Shown: in pieces, positions 54,087 through 62,378 of the stretch
Position numbering within the stretch: position 1 is the first letter of the stretch
Layout of the letters: every line of letters begins with the position of its first letter
Source: Nitratireductor mangrovi
GTDB lineage: Bacteria > Pseudomonadota > Alphaproteobacteria > Rhizobiales > Rhizobiaceae
Direction of reading: 5' to 3'
Assembly: GCF_007922615.2 (NCBI RefSeq)
Contig: NZ_CP042301.2
Coordinates: 2,728,001-2,792,000 of the forward strand
DNA: 64,000 nt
Notes under the pieces: model-generated
What the model was told of the DNA's origin: nothing
Databases searched by the model: none
What the model saw: only the letters and a program-made list of their open reading frames with translations
Position numbers and translations under genes: made by a program

Positions 54087-54959
54087 TTGGCTGAACTCGT
54101 CGCAACATTGGCCTCGACACACCACCCGTTCTACTTGCGGGCGACGACCATGCCGCCGGAAGAGCAGATTCCGCAGGCGCCGGAATGGAAGCGGAAGGTG
54201 GAGTCTTACCGGGAGACGCTGTCGCGCGCCAAGCCGGACATCCTGGTCATGGTCGGCTCCGATCATTTCCATCAGATATTCCTCGACAACTGCCCGCAAT
54301 TCCTGATCGGCAAGGCCGATCGCTACGATGCGACGTTCTGGAACGAGGAGCGTGAGTTCGGCATTCCGAAATATGTGCTTGAAGGCGATATGGCGATGTC
54401 GCGCTTCATGCATCAGCATCTGCTTGACCAGGGCTTCGATTTCGCCTTTTCGAACGAACTGAAGATCGACCACTCGATCATCTGCCCGATCATCACCGTC
54501 CGGCCTGACAACGACCTGCCGGTCGTGCCGATCTACACCAACATCTTTGCACCACCCCTGCCATCACCGAAGCGGTTCTATGACCTTGGCCGGGCGATCA
54601 GGAAAGCCATTGACGACTATCCTTCCGGCAAACGCATCGCAGCGATCGGGACAGGGCATTTGTCGCTCGAACTCGGTGGACCGCGCCAGTTCATGGAGAC
54701 CGGGCCGGATCCCGAATTCGACCGCCAGGCGATCGAATGGCTGCGCAACGGCGACATCGACGCCATCCTTGCCAACGTCACCCACGAGAGCATGGCCAGG
54801 AGCGGCAACGCCACCCACGGCTTCCTGAACTTCATCCTCATGCTGGGTGTCGCCGGGCCCGAGACTGCGGACTACGTCGACAATCTCGACCTCTTTCACA
54901 CCATGGAGGCCTATCTCACCTGGTATCCGCGGACTGAGGCTGGGGAGCGCGCGGCATGA
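54087..54959 (+). CDS. Class III extradiol dioxygenase catalytic subunit (LigB-like)
   Basis: A 290-residue LigB-fold enzyme that would open a catecholic ring with O2 and Fe(II). Expected iron and catalytic positions can be read at His12 (STHHPF), His60/62 (GSDHFH), the DHSIICPI histidine and the Glu in THESMARSG. The TTG start at 54087 is set by an AAGGAGG box at 54074-54080. Subunit order is LigB then LigA, reversed from Sphingobium ligAB. The substrate could be protocatechuate, gallate or another carboxy-dihydroxy ring. Confidence 0.88.
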   Translation: MAELVATLASTHHPFYLRATTMPPEEQIPQAPEWKRKVESYRETLSRAKPDILVMVGSDHFHQIFLDNCPQFLIGKADRYDATFWNEEREFGIPKYVLEGDMAMSRFMHQHLLDQGFDFAFSNELKIDHSIICPIITVRPDNDLPVVPIYTNIFAPPLPSPKRFYDLGRAIRKAIDDYPSGKRIAAIGTGHLSLELGGPRQFMETGPDPEFDRQAIEWLRNGDIDAILANVTHESMARSGNATHGFLNFILMLGVAGPETADYVDNLDLFHTMEAYLTWYPRTEAGERAA

Positions 54960-55321
54960 GCAAATATTACGTGAACAAGTTCCTGTTCCAGGTCGATCGC
55001 AATCCCGAATTTCTCAAGCGCTATGCCGACGATCCGAAGAACTTCGTCGCTACCTGGGAACAGTCGATCGGACCGCGACTCAACGAGGTCGAGACGTCGA
55101 CGGTGCACAGCTTCACCGAGGCCGAGCGCAAGGCCCTGGTCGAGCACGATTTCGTCGCACTGTTCGAGATGGGCGCGCATTTCTTCCTCAATCTGACACT
55201 GTTCATCGGCATCTATGACGAGCCCTACATGAAAGAGAACGGCCCGCTCGCATTCCAGCGGGAATTTGCAAAGCGGCTCCAGCACTGGAGCGGAAAGGAC
55301 TACCCAACCGTCGAAACCTGA
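54956..55321 (+). CDS. LigA-like alpha subunit of an extradiol dioxygenase
   Basis: A 121-residue all-helical subunit of the LigA type: KFLFQVDRNPEFLKRYADDP, FTEAERKALVEHDFVALFEMGAHFF and a YMKENGPL tail. LigA caps the LigB active site and helps to bind the substrate carboxylate. It overlaps the LigB-like gene by 4 bp (ATGA), fixing the pair as one enzyme. Confidence 0.88.
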   Translation: MSKYYVNKFLFQVDRNPEFLKRYADDPKNFVATWEQSIGPRLNEVETSTVHSFTEAERKALVEHDFVALFEMGAHFFLNLTLFIGIYDEPYMKENGPLAFQREFAKRLQHWSGKDYPTVET

Positions 55322-55381
55322 CAACGAAGGGCGACGGACCGAGCGGCGCGACGCCTTTGACTTTCTTTGGGAGGAGACATC

Positions 55382-56890
55382 ATGTGCAGACTCTGTGACG
55401 AAGGCCGCCCGCAAATCGGTTGCGACGAGCCCCGGCGCAACTTTCTGAAAGCGTCGGCCCTGGTCGGCGCAGCCGCGGCGGCGTCCACGCTGCTCGCATC
55501 GAATCCAGCCCGCGCACAGGATATGCCGTCAGGCACGGGAGAAGACGGGCGACGTGTGCTTATTCGCGGCGGTCACGTATTGTCCATGGACCCGGGGGTC
55601 GGCGACTTCGCCGAAGCCGACGTCCTGATATCCGGCAAGGCCATTGAGGCTGTCGGTCCCGACCTCGACGCTGGCGATGCGGAGATCATCGAGGCTGCCG
55701 GCATGATCGTGATGCCGGGCTTCATCGATACGCATCACCATCAGTTCGAGACCGCACTGCGAAGCTTTCTGGCGGACGGCATCCTGATCAATGACGGAAC
55801 GCCACAGGGCGCGGTCAACTACTACGAGTACGTCCTGCAGAAATTCTCGATGGTCTACCGGCCGCAGGACGTCCACATCAACGAACTGTTCGGTTCGCTC
55901 GCGCAACTCGACACGGGCGTCACGACTGTCATGGATGTCTCGCAGATACATCACTCGCCCGAGCACTCCGATGCGGTGGTGCAGGCGCTCAAGGATGCCG
56001 GCCGGCGCTCGGTCTTCGGCTATTTCGAGGGATGGGGTGACAAGGCCAAATATCCGGCCGACGCGCGACGGCTGAAGGAACAGCATTTCGCCTCCGACGA
56101 CCAGTTGCTCACCATGGTCATGGGCGGCGAGATTTACATTCCGGGCTACGAGGAAGCGTGGAAGATCGGTCGCGAACTCGGAGTACCGGTGGCGCTCCAT
56201 GTCGTCGGCACATTCGGCATGCAGCCGACCTTCGACGAACTGGCCAAGGCCGGACAGTTCGGTTCCGACAACATCTTCATCCACATGACGGGCATGTCGG
56301 ACATGGCATGGAAGGCAGCCGCCGACGCCGGCTCGCATGTCTCGTTGGCCGTACCGATCGAGATGGCGATGCGCCACGGCATGCCGCCGATCCAGAAGGC
56401 GCTCGACCTCGACATGCAGCCCTCGCTTTCGAGCGATGTCGAATGCACGATGACGGCCGACCCCTTCACCCAAATGCGCAGCACGTTCACGCTGCAACGC
56501 GCGTTCGTCAACGAACGGGCATTGGCCGGTGAGGAGAACCTGCCGAAGCTGCTGTCGTCGCAAGACGTGATCCGCTTCGCGACTCTTGAAGGCGCAAAAG
56601 GGCTGAAGCTGGACCATAAGACGGGCTCGCTGACGCCCGGAAAGGAGGCCGATATTGTCCTTCTTGACGCCAGTGCGATCAATGTCACACCGCTCAATCA
56701 CGTGCCCGGCGCCGTAGTCACCCTGATGGACCGCACCAATGTCGACACCGTCATGGTGGCCGGCAAGATCAGGAAGTGGAGGGGTGAACTGCTCGACGTC
56801 GACCTGCCCAAGCTTCGCGGCGAACTGGAAGCCAGTCGCGACTACCTGTTCAAGGCCGCGGGCGTGGAACGCGACCTGTTCCGGGTCTAG
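55382..56890 (+). CDS. Tat-exported amidohydrolase (ATZ/TRZ deaminase-like)
   Basis: A 502-residue metal hydrolase. It begins MCRLCDEGRPQIGCDEPRRNFLKAS, a cysteine-rich head before a twin-arginine motif and a hydrophobic stretch ending ARA, so it is predicted periplasmic. The catalytic core has GFIDTHHHQFETALRSF (HxH), LHVVGTFG and IHMTGMSD histidines and LSSDVECTMTADPF (metal Asp). The fold is that of the S-adenosylhomocysteine deaminase/TrzN group; the substrate is unknown. ATG 55382 has GGGAGGAG upstream. It sits between the dioxygenase and the MetE-like gene. Confidence 0.87.
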   Translation: MCRLCDEGRPQIGCDEPRRNFLKASALVGAAAAASTLLASNPARAQDMPSGTGEDGRRVLIRGGHVLSMDPGVGDFAEADVLISGKAIEAVGPDLDAGDAEIIEAAGMIVMPGFIDTHHHQFETALRSFLADGILINDGTPQGAVNYYEYVLQKFSMVYRPQDVHINELFGSLAQLDTGVTTVMDVSQIHHSPEHSDAVVQALKDAGRRSVFGYFEGWGDKAKYPADARRLKEQHFASDDQLLTMVMGGEIYIPGYEEAWKIGRELGVPVALHVVGTFGMQPTFDELAKAGQFGSDNIFIHMTGMSDMAWKAAADAGSHVSLAVPIEMAMRHGMPPIQKALDLDMQPSLSSDVECTMTADPFTQMRSTFTLQRAFVNERALAGEENLPKLLSSQDVIRFATLEGAKGLKLDHKTGSLTPGKEADIVLLDASAINVTPLNHVPGAVVTLMDRTNVDTVMVAGKIRKWRGELLDVDLPKLRGELEASRDYLFKAAGVERDLFRV

Positions 56891-56951
56891 ACCAGAGAGG
56901 GCGACCGACACGGGTTCGTCGCCCGACTTCATTGCTATACGGGAGGACAAC

Positions 56952-57989
56952 TTGGCTTACCAACTTCCGCTGCTGCCGACATCGCTCGTTGGCTCCTATG
57001 CCCAGCCGGAGTGGCTGATCGACCGCCAAAAGCTCGCAGGCCGCTTCCCTCCCCGTGTCCGCGCGAAAGAACTTTGGCGCGTCGCCCCAGAGCATCTGGA
57101 TGAAGCGCAAAACGATGCCACGCTGCTCGCCATTCGCGATCAGGAACGCGCAGGCCTCGACATCATTACCGACGGCGAGATGCGCCGCGAAAGCTACTCC
57201 AACCGCTTCGCGACCGCACTGGACGGCGTTGACCTCGACAATCCCGGCTCCGCCCTCGACCGCTCGGGACATCCGAACCCGGTACCCCGCGTGGTCGGCA
57301 AGATCACCCGCATCCACCCCGTTGAAGTCGACGACGTAAAGTTCCTGCGTGCCAATACCGACCGCAAGATCAAGATGACCGTGCCCGGGCCCTTCACCAT
57401 GTCGCAGCAGGCCCAGAACGACTTCTACGAAAGCCCCGCCGAGATGGCCATGGACTACGCCGCGGCCGTCAATGCGGAGATTCGCGACCTCTTCGCCGCC
57501 GGCGCTGACATCGTCCAGATCGATGAGCCCTATATGCAGGCCCGCCCCGAACCGGCCCGCCAATATGGCCTCGACGCGCTCAACCGCGCCCTGGACGGGA
57601 TAGAGGGTGAGACCGTGGTCCATATCTGCTTCGGTTATGCGGCGATTATCCATGAACGCCCGGAAGGCTATTCCTTCCTGCCTGAGTTCTCCGGCTGCTC
57701 CTGCAAGGCCGTTTCCATCGAGACGGCGCAGTCAAAGCTCGATTGCAAGGTACTCGAAACCCTGCCCGACAAGACCATTCTTCTCGGCGTGCTCGACCTT
57801 TCCACCCATGAGGTTGAAACGCCCGAAACCGTCGCGGGACGTATCCGGCGCGCTCTGCCTTTCAAGGATGCAAGCAAGATCGTGGTAGCCCCGGATTGCG
57901 GGCTCAAATACCTGCCGCGTGACATCGCTCTCGGCAAGATGAAGGCGATGGCCGATGGCGCGGCAATCGTTCGCCGGGAACTGTCGTAG
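56952..57989 (+). CDS. Short cobalamin-independent methionine-synthase-like methyltransferase
   Basis: A 345-residue protein equal to the C-terminal catalytic barrel of MetE. VGSYAQPEWLIDRQ begins the barrel; VVHICFGY (His-x-Cys) and VAPDCGLKYLP (Cys) match the zinc ligands, and IDEPYMQARPEPARQYGLDALNRAL the substrate region. Full MetE is ~750 residues, so this is a single-domain form that could move a methyl group from a non-folate donor. The TTG start at 56952 follows a GGAGG box by about five bases; the frame from 56739 overlaps the amidohydrolase. Confidence 0.85.
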   Translation: MAYQLPLLPTSLVGSYAQPEWLIDRQKLAGRFPPRVRAKELWRVAPEHLDEAQNDATLLAIRDQERAGLDIITDGEMRRESYSNRFATALDGVDLDNPGSALDRSGHPNPVPRVVGKITRIHPVEVDDVKFLRANTDRKIKMTVPGPFTMSQQAQNDFYESPAEMAMDYAAAVNAEIRDLFAAGADIVQIDEPYMQARPEPARQYGLDALNRALDGIEGETVVHICFGYAAIIHERPEGYSFLPEFSGCSCKAVSIETAQSKLDCKVLETLPDKTILLGVLDLSTHEVETPETVAGRIRRALPFKDASKIVVAPDCGLKYLPRDIALGKMKAMADGAAIVRRELS

Positions 57990-58014
57990 CATAGCTGAGG
58001 CCTCTCGCCGTCGC

Positions 58015-58566
58015 CTATGCCATGAAAAGCAGCGTCAGATAGGCGAGGATAACGGCCATCAGCCCGCGAAAGGCGATGGCGACGAAACGATATTTGGAAC
58101 GGTTCACGGCGGCGAGATTGTCGACGTTCTCAAGATACTGGCCAAACAGGTACGCGGGATCACCGGTGCCGCGTGCATCGAGCAGGCGGGAGCGGTTGGT
58201 TGCCCAGCCTTTCCAGTAGAGCGACGTCGATGACCTAACGTGGCGGGGAAGCACCACGAGAACAGCAGATACAAGCGTCACAACCGCACCAGCAGCGAAA
58301 AAGATCGAAAGCGCCGCTACCAGCGGCTCGCTCTCCAGCAACCGCTGTAGTCTGAATACGGAACGCGCTTCGGCCGAAGAAACCAGAAACGCGAGCATGA
58401 AGGTAAATATGTACGCCGCCTTCTGATCGGCGATCCGTATTTGATCGTAGTATATGTCGTTAATTTTTTTCAGATGATCGAGATACTTGCTATCGTCGGT
58501 GACAGGGGTCACTGAGCGGCCTTCGTGTGCCTGGCTCTCAGTATTAAGTTCAACAATCTTGTTCAT
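58015..58566 (-). CDS. Small membrane protein, PycTM/DUF5706-like
   Basis: A 183-residue protein with a cytoplasmic N-terminal ~50 residues, the motif ADQKAAYIF at the start of the first helix, a second helix pair near residues 80-107, and a C-terminal KYRFVAIAFRGLMAVILAYLTLL helix. ADQKA before the first helix and a helical Kxxx lead-in to the last helix are the pattern of PycTM (Pycsar effector-type, PF18967) proteins. In Pycsar defence such proteins damage the membrane after cyclic nucleotide binding, but this copy lacks a partner cyclase of the Pycsar type beside it. It has no clear Shine-Dalgarno sequence and an AT-rich promoter. Confidence 0.6.
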   Translation of the reverse strand: MNKIVELNTESQAHEGRSVTPVTDDSKYLDHLKKINDIYYDQIRIADQKAAYIFTFMLAFLVSSAEARSVFRLQRLLESEPLVAALSIFFAAGAVVTLVSAVLVVLPRHVRSSTSLYWKGWATNRSRLLDARGTGDPAYLFGQYLENVDNLAAVNRSKYRFVAIAFRGLMAVILAYLTLLFMA

Positions 58567-58632
58567 GGTGTTATATACGTCGTCGTAGGAGAAGATATAC
58601 TGTATTTATAAAGTATCATCGATGTCAGCAAC

Positions 58633-58661
58633 TTGACAGAGCGGAAAGAAACCGACCATAG
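58633..58661 (+). promoter_or_regulatory. Weak promoter candidate of the FecR-TPR gene
   Basis: A consensus -35 TTGACA (58633-58638) is followed after 17 bp by CCATAG (58656-58661), a poor -10. It lies 57 bp before the ATG at 58695, in the AT-rich divergent gap. Confidence 0.3.
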
Positions 58662-58694
58662 CAGGCACAGCTGTCTATCGGGGCATTCCACGTT

Positions 58695-61600
58695 ATGTAT
58701 CGGTTGTCGTGCGCTCTCCTGGCGCTTGCTTTTTCCATATGTGCAAGCCCGGCCGCCGCGGAACTGTTCGCCCGCAAGTCGACCCCGGCGGGCTCGGTGA
58801 TCACGCGCAAGGTTGGCGAGGAAGTCAGTTTCATAGACCTGACGGGCTGGCGTGGCGTAGACGTCAATCAGGATCTGCTGCCGGGAGACCTGCTTCGGAC
58901 CAACGCGCACGGACATCTTGCCGTGCTTTTCGCTGATCGAACGCAGGTACGCCTCGGACGCAACACGACCATGCTGATAAAGGCGATCGGGGCGGCCGCC
59001 GATACGCTGCTTCAGCTCCAGTCCGGAACGGTGTGGGGCCGGGCCGAACGTGGCGGGGTTGGCCTGACACTGGAAACCCCGGCCGCGTCCGCTGCCATTC
59101 GCGGCACCGACTGGACACTCACCGTCGACGGCGACGGCAAGACATCTCTGATCGTGCTGGAGGGCCTGGTCGAGCTTTCCAATCCGTATGGCTCGGTCAG
59201 CGTCGCCCAGGGCGAAGCGGCCGTCGCCTCGATCGGGCAGGCGCCGACCAAGCTGGTGATCGTCGACCCCGACGACCGCGAGCAGATGCTCTTTTATCTG
59301 TCGCTGCGGCGCTCCTTCGGCTGGATGCCGGCCTCGACGCTGCCGCAAGCGGGGCAGCGGGAGGAGCGGGCGCGGATCGAAGCCCTTCCAGACGATGCGC
59401 GCAGTGCAGAGGATCGCGTGTTGCTCGCCGAAACCGCACTGGCCGTCGAAGGAATCGCCGGGACAGCGGAAGCGCTCGCCCGCGCCCGCCAATCAGCGCG
59501 GACGGAGGCGCAGCAGGCGCGGCTTGATCTCGTTGCGGCGCTGCTCGCAGGAGCGGAACAGCGCTTCGATGAGGCGGCACAGCTGTTCGCCAAGGCGGCG
59601 CCGCGACTTGATCCGGAGCGGCGCGCCATTGCTCTCTATGGCGGCTACTTCGCACGCGCCCTAGCCTTTCCGGATCGCGTCGAGTCGCCGCCGCGCTTGG
59701 CCGGCAGTGGCCCGCGCGCCGCGCTCGCGGCAGCCTGGACCGCCGGCTTTCTCGAGAACATCGACGCCGCGATCGCCGTCATTGCGGAGGCCGAGCGGCG
59801 CTTTCCGGACGACCCAACCCTGCCGGCGGTGCGGGCGCAGCTTGCCCTGCTGCTCGACGACCGTGAACAGGTTCACGAGGCGATCGAACGAGCGCTCGCC
59901 CTTGATCCGGAGGAGCCTACCGCACTCGAGGCGCGCGCCAACTACCGGGCGGGCATTGAGGGCGACCTCGACGGCGCGTTGGCCGACCTTCAGAACGCCG
60001 CAGAAATCTCCCCTGGCACGACGTCGATCTGGAACGCGATGGGGATCGTCGAGATGACGCGCGGAGCGGAGCGCGAGGCGGAAGCAGCCTTGCGCCGCGC
60101 CATCGCCCTCGATCCGCACGATCCTGTGACGCGGGCCAATCTCGCCATCCTGCTGCTCGATCAGGACCGCATCGAAGAGGCCCGTCAGGAGATCGACGAG
60201 GCCTTCGCCAACGATCCTTCCTTCGATGTCGGGCTGGTGGCGCGTGGCCGCTATCACCTGCAGGCCGGCAACCGCACGAAGGCCGTCGAAGACCTGCTTG
60301 CCGCCTCGACCGCGAACCCCGCCTATTCCCAGGCCCTGCTGCTGCTTGCGGCCGCCCATTTCGAGAACGGTAACCGCGAGGCCGGCGAGCAGGCACTCGA
60401 AAACGCGGAGCGTCTCGATCCCAACGACCCCGTCACCTCGATGCTGGCGACCGCCATCGCCATAGATGGTTATCAGTCCGACCGGGCAATCGCGGAGGCG
60501 CAGAAGGCGCTCGCGCGCTCCAAGGCGCGCGGCGGCCATTTCGCCTCACCGCGCGCCAACCGTGACGCCGGCTCGTTGCTCAACAGCGCCTTCCGGTTGC
60601 AGGGACTCGATGCCTGGGGCCGCTACTACGGCGATGCCGTCTTCGATCCTTTCGCGGGCGCCTCGCTTGTCGACCAGGCGGTTGCCGGAACTGTCAACCC
60701 TTTCGCGAGCGATCTGCGCTTCGGCGACGGCCCGGTCGAGCCGGCCCCGGGAGCCTACGCTTTCTCCTCACTCTTTCAGGGCCTGATGATGGCGCCCGAG
60801 ATCCTGTCGGGCCGTTCGCTTTCGACCAACCTCCTGCGCCGCCCGTTCATCGAGGGCGCGATCGGCGGCGGCTACGCCGACAATGCCGGCGAGCCCGGCT
60901 GGCTCGGCACGTTCGAGGTCCAGTCCTTCACCACGACCCCGGTCCCCTGGAGCCTCTACGCCAATATCGAGGTCAGCGATAATGACGAGTTCCGCGAACG
61001 GTTCGCACCGGGCACGGATGTGCCCTATGTCGGCTTCGGCTATGAAGACCGCATCGCCAAGGGCACCGCTTATCTGACCGCGCGGCCGACGCCTTACGAT
61101 CGGGTGGTGACTTTCCTCGACTACCGCGACCGCCGCGAAAGCCTGCTCGATGCGCTCGTGCTCGTAGACAGCCCCTTCCTTCCCTTTGACGCGATCGCTT
61201 ATGACCGCAGGCTCGAAACCGAGGCGGTCACTGGCGGTATAGGCTGGAGTCACACCCTCGGCTACCGCAATGTCTTCAATGCTGCCGTCTTTGGCGCTCA
61301 CCTTGACCAGACGAGCAGGGAAGCAGCCGATCTCGCGCTGTTGCCGTTCATTATCGGCACGCGCGAACTGGCCGCCTCGACCGCACAGGACACTTATCTC
61401 GCGGCTATCAACCACACCTATGGTCACGAGGATCTGACCTGGCGCTACGGTATCGAAGGCGGCTCTCTCCGCCAGCGGCGCGTCGAAGTCGACACGGAGG
61501 AATTGATTTTCCTCCCGCCAGTGACCACGATCGAAAGCCGTGAACTCGATCTGCGCTTCGGCCGCGCCTATGTCGACCTGGTTCACGAGCCGCGGCCTGA

Positions 61601-62378
61601 CCTGAAGCTTGAGGCAGCACTGTTCGCAACGTTGCTCGACGGTGCGCTTGAAATTCAACGGCTCGAGCCGCGTTTCGGCGTCGCCTGGGCGCCCACCGAC
61701 GGACATTGGCTGCGCGCAGGCTTCCTGCGCGAAACCGAGGCTGCAAGCACCCTCACCCTGGCGCCGATCGGCCTCCTCGGCCTGCAGGCCGGCAATCCCG
61801 CTCTCGACATCGGCGGCTATTCAGACACGATCGCACTGCGCTGGGACGCCGAATGGCACCCGCGCATTTTCACCACGATCGATTACCAGCACCAGGAACT
61901 GCACGGTCTCTCCATTCCCGTACCGGGCAGCATCGTCCCGATTGATGCGGCCGACGGGTTCGACCGCGGCCGCATCGATCGCGTCGCCGCCACCGCAAAT
62001 GTCCACCTGGGCGCCGGCTTTGGCCTCTTTGGCACCGTCGCCTGGACAGACAGCAGCAACGAGACGCCCGGCGGCCCGGCCGGGCCGCTGCCTTTCGTGC
62101 CGACCTATGCGGCCCGCACCGGCATCACCTACGTCCATCCCGCCAACGTGAAAGCAACGATCGCGGCGAGCTATGTCGGCGAGCGCGTTGGTGATGCAGC
62201 CGGCACGGTTCTGGACGGCTACTGGACAACGGACGCCTTCCTCACCTGGGAAGGCCTCGACAAACGCTTCGTGCTCGAACTTGCCGGCTACAATCTTTTC
62301 GACGAAAGCTTTGAGGTGGCGACCAGCCTGCCAGGTTGGGGTCGGACTTTCGTCGGGACATTCAAGGTCCGCTTCTGA
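58695..62378 (+). CDS. FecR-domain, TPR, outer-membrane beta-barrel protein
   Basis: A 1227-residue exported protein with signal peptide 1-22 (ending PAAA). Residues ~30-180 are a FecR domain (PGDLLRTNAHGHLAVLFADRTQVRLGRNT; TPAASAAIRGTDWTLTVDGDGKT). Residues ~220-640 are TPR-type helical repeats (ALALDPEEPTALEARANYRAG; ALRRAIALDPHDPVTRANLAILL; ALENAERLDPNDPV). From ~700 on it is rich in alternating aromatic/polar strands and ends TFKVRF with a terminal Phe, as outer-membrane barrels do. The TPR-plus-barrel layout recalls PgaA/BcsC export porins. It overlaps the following cyclase gene by one base. Confidence 0.8.
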   Translation: MYRLSCALLALAFSICASPAAAELFARKSTPAGSVITRKVGEEVSFIDLTGWRGVDVNQDLLPGDLLRTNAHGHLAVLFADRTQVRLGRNTTMLIKAIGAAADTLLQLQSGTVWGRAERGGVGLTLETPAASAAIRGTDWTLTVDGDGKTSLIVLEGLVELSNPYGSVSVAQGEAAVASIGQAPTKLVIVDPDDREQMLFYLSLRRSFGWMPASTLPQAGQREERARIEALPDDARSAEDRVLLAETALAVEGIAGTAEALARARQSARTEAQQARLDLVAALLAGAEQRFDEAAQLFAKAAPRLDPERRAIALYGGYFARALAFPDRVESPPRLAGSGPRAALAAAWTAGFLENIDAAIAVIAEAERRFPDDPTLPAVRAQLALLLDDREQVHEAIERALALDPEEPTALEARANYRAGIEGDLDGALADLQNAAEISPGTTSIWNAMGIVEMTRGAEREAEAALRRAIALDPHDPVTRANLAILLLDQDRIEEARQEIDEAFANDPSFDVGLVARGRYHLQAGNRTKAVEDLLAASTANPAYSQALLLLAAAHFENGNREAGEQALENAERLDPNDPVTSMLATAIAIDGYQSDRAIAEAQKALARSKARGGHFASPRANRDAGSLLNSAFRLQGLDAWGRYYGDAVFDPFAGASLVDQAVAGTVNPFASDLRFGDGPVEPAPGAYAFSSLFQGLMMAPEILSGRSLSTNLLRRPFIEGAIGGGYADNAGEPGWLGTFEVQSFTTTPVPWSLYANIEVSDNDEFRERFAPGTDVPYVGFGYEDRIAKGTAYLTARPTPYDRVVTFLDYRDRRESLLDALVLVDSPFLPFDAIAYDRRLETEAVTGGIGWSHTLGYRNVFNAAVFGAHLDQTSREAADLALLPFIIGTRELAASTAQDTYLAAINHTYGHEDLTWRYGIEGGSLRQRRVEVDTEELIFLPPVTTIESRELDLRFGRAYVDLVHEPRPDLKLEAALFATLLDGALEIQRLEPRFGVAWAPTDGHWLRAGFLRETEAASTLTLAPIGLLGLQAGNPALDIGGYSDTIALRWDAEWHPRIFTTIDYQHQELHGLSIPVPGSIVPIDAADGFDRGRIDRVAATANVHLGAGFGLFGTVAWTDSSNETPGGPAGPLPFVPTYAARTGITYVHPANVKATIAASYVGERVGDAAGTVLDGYWTTDAFLTWEGLDKRFVLELAGYNLFDESFEVATSLPGWGRTFVGTFKVRF

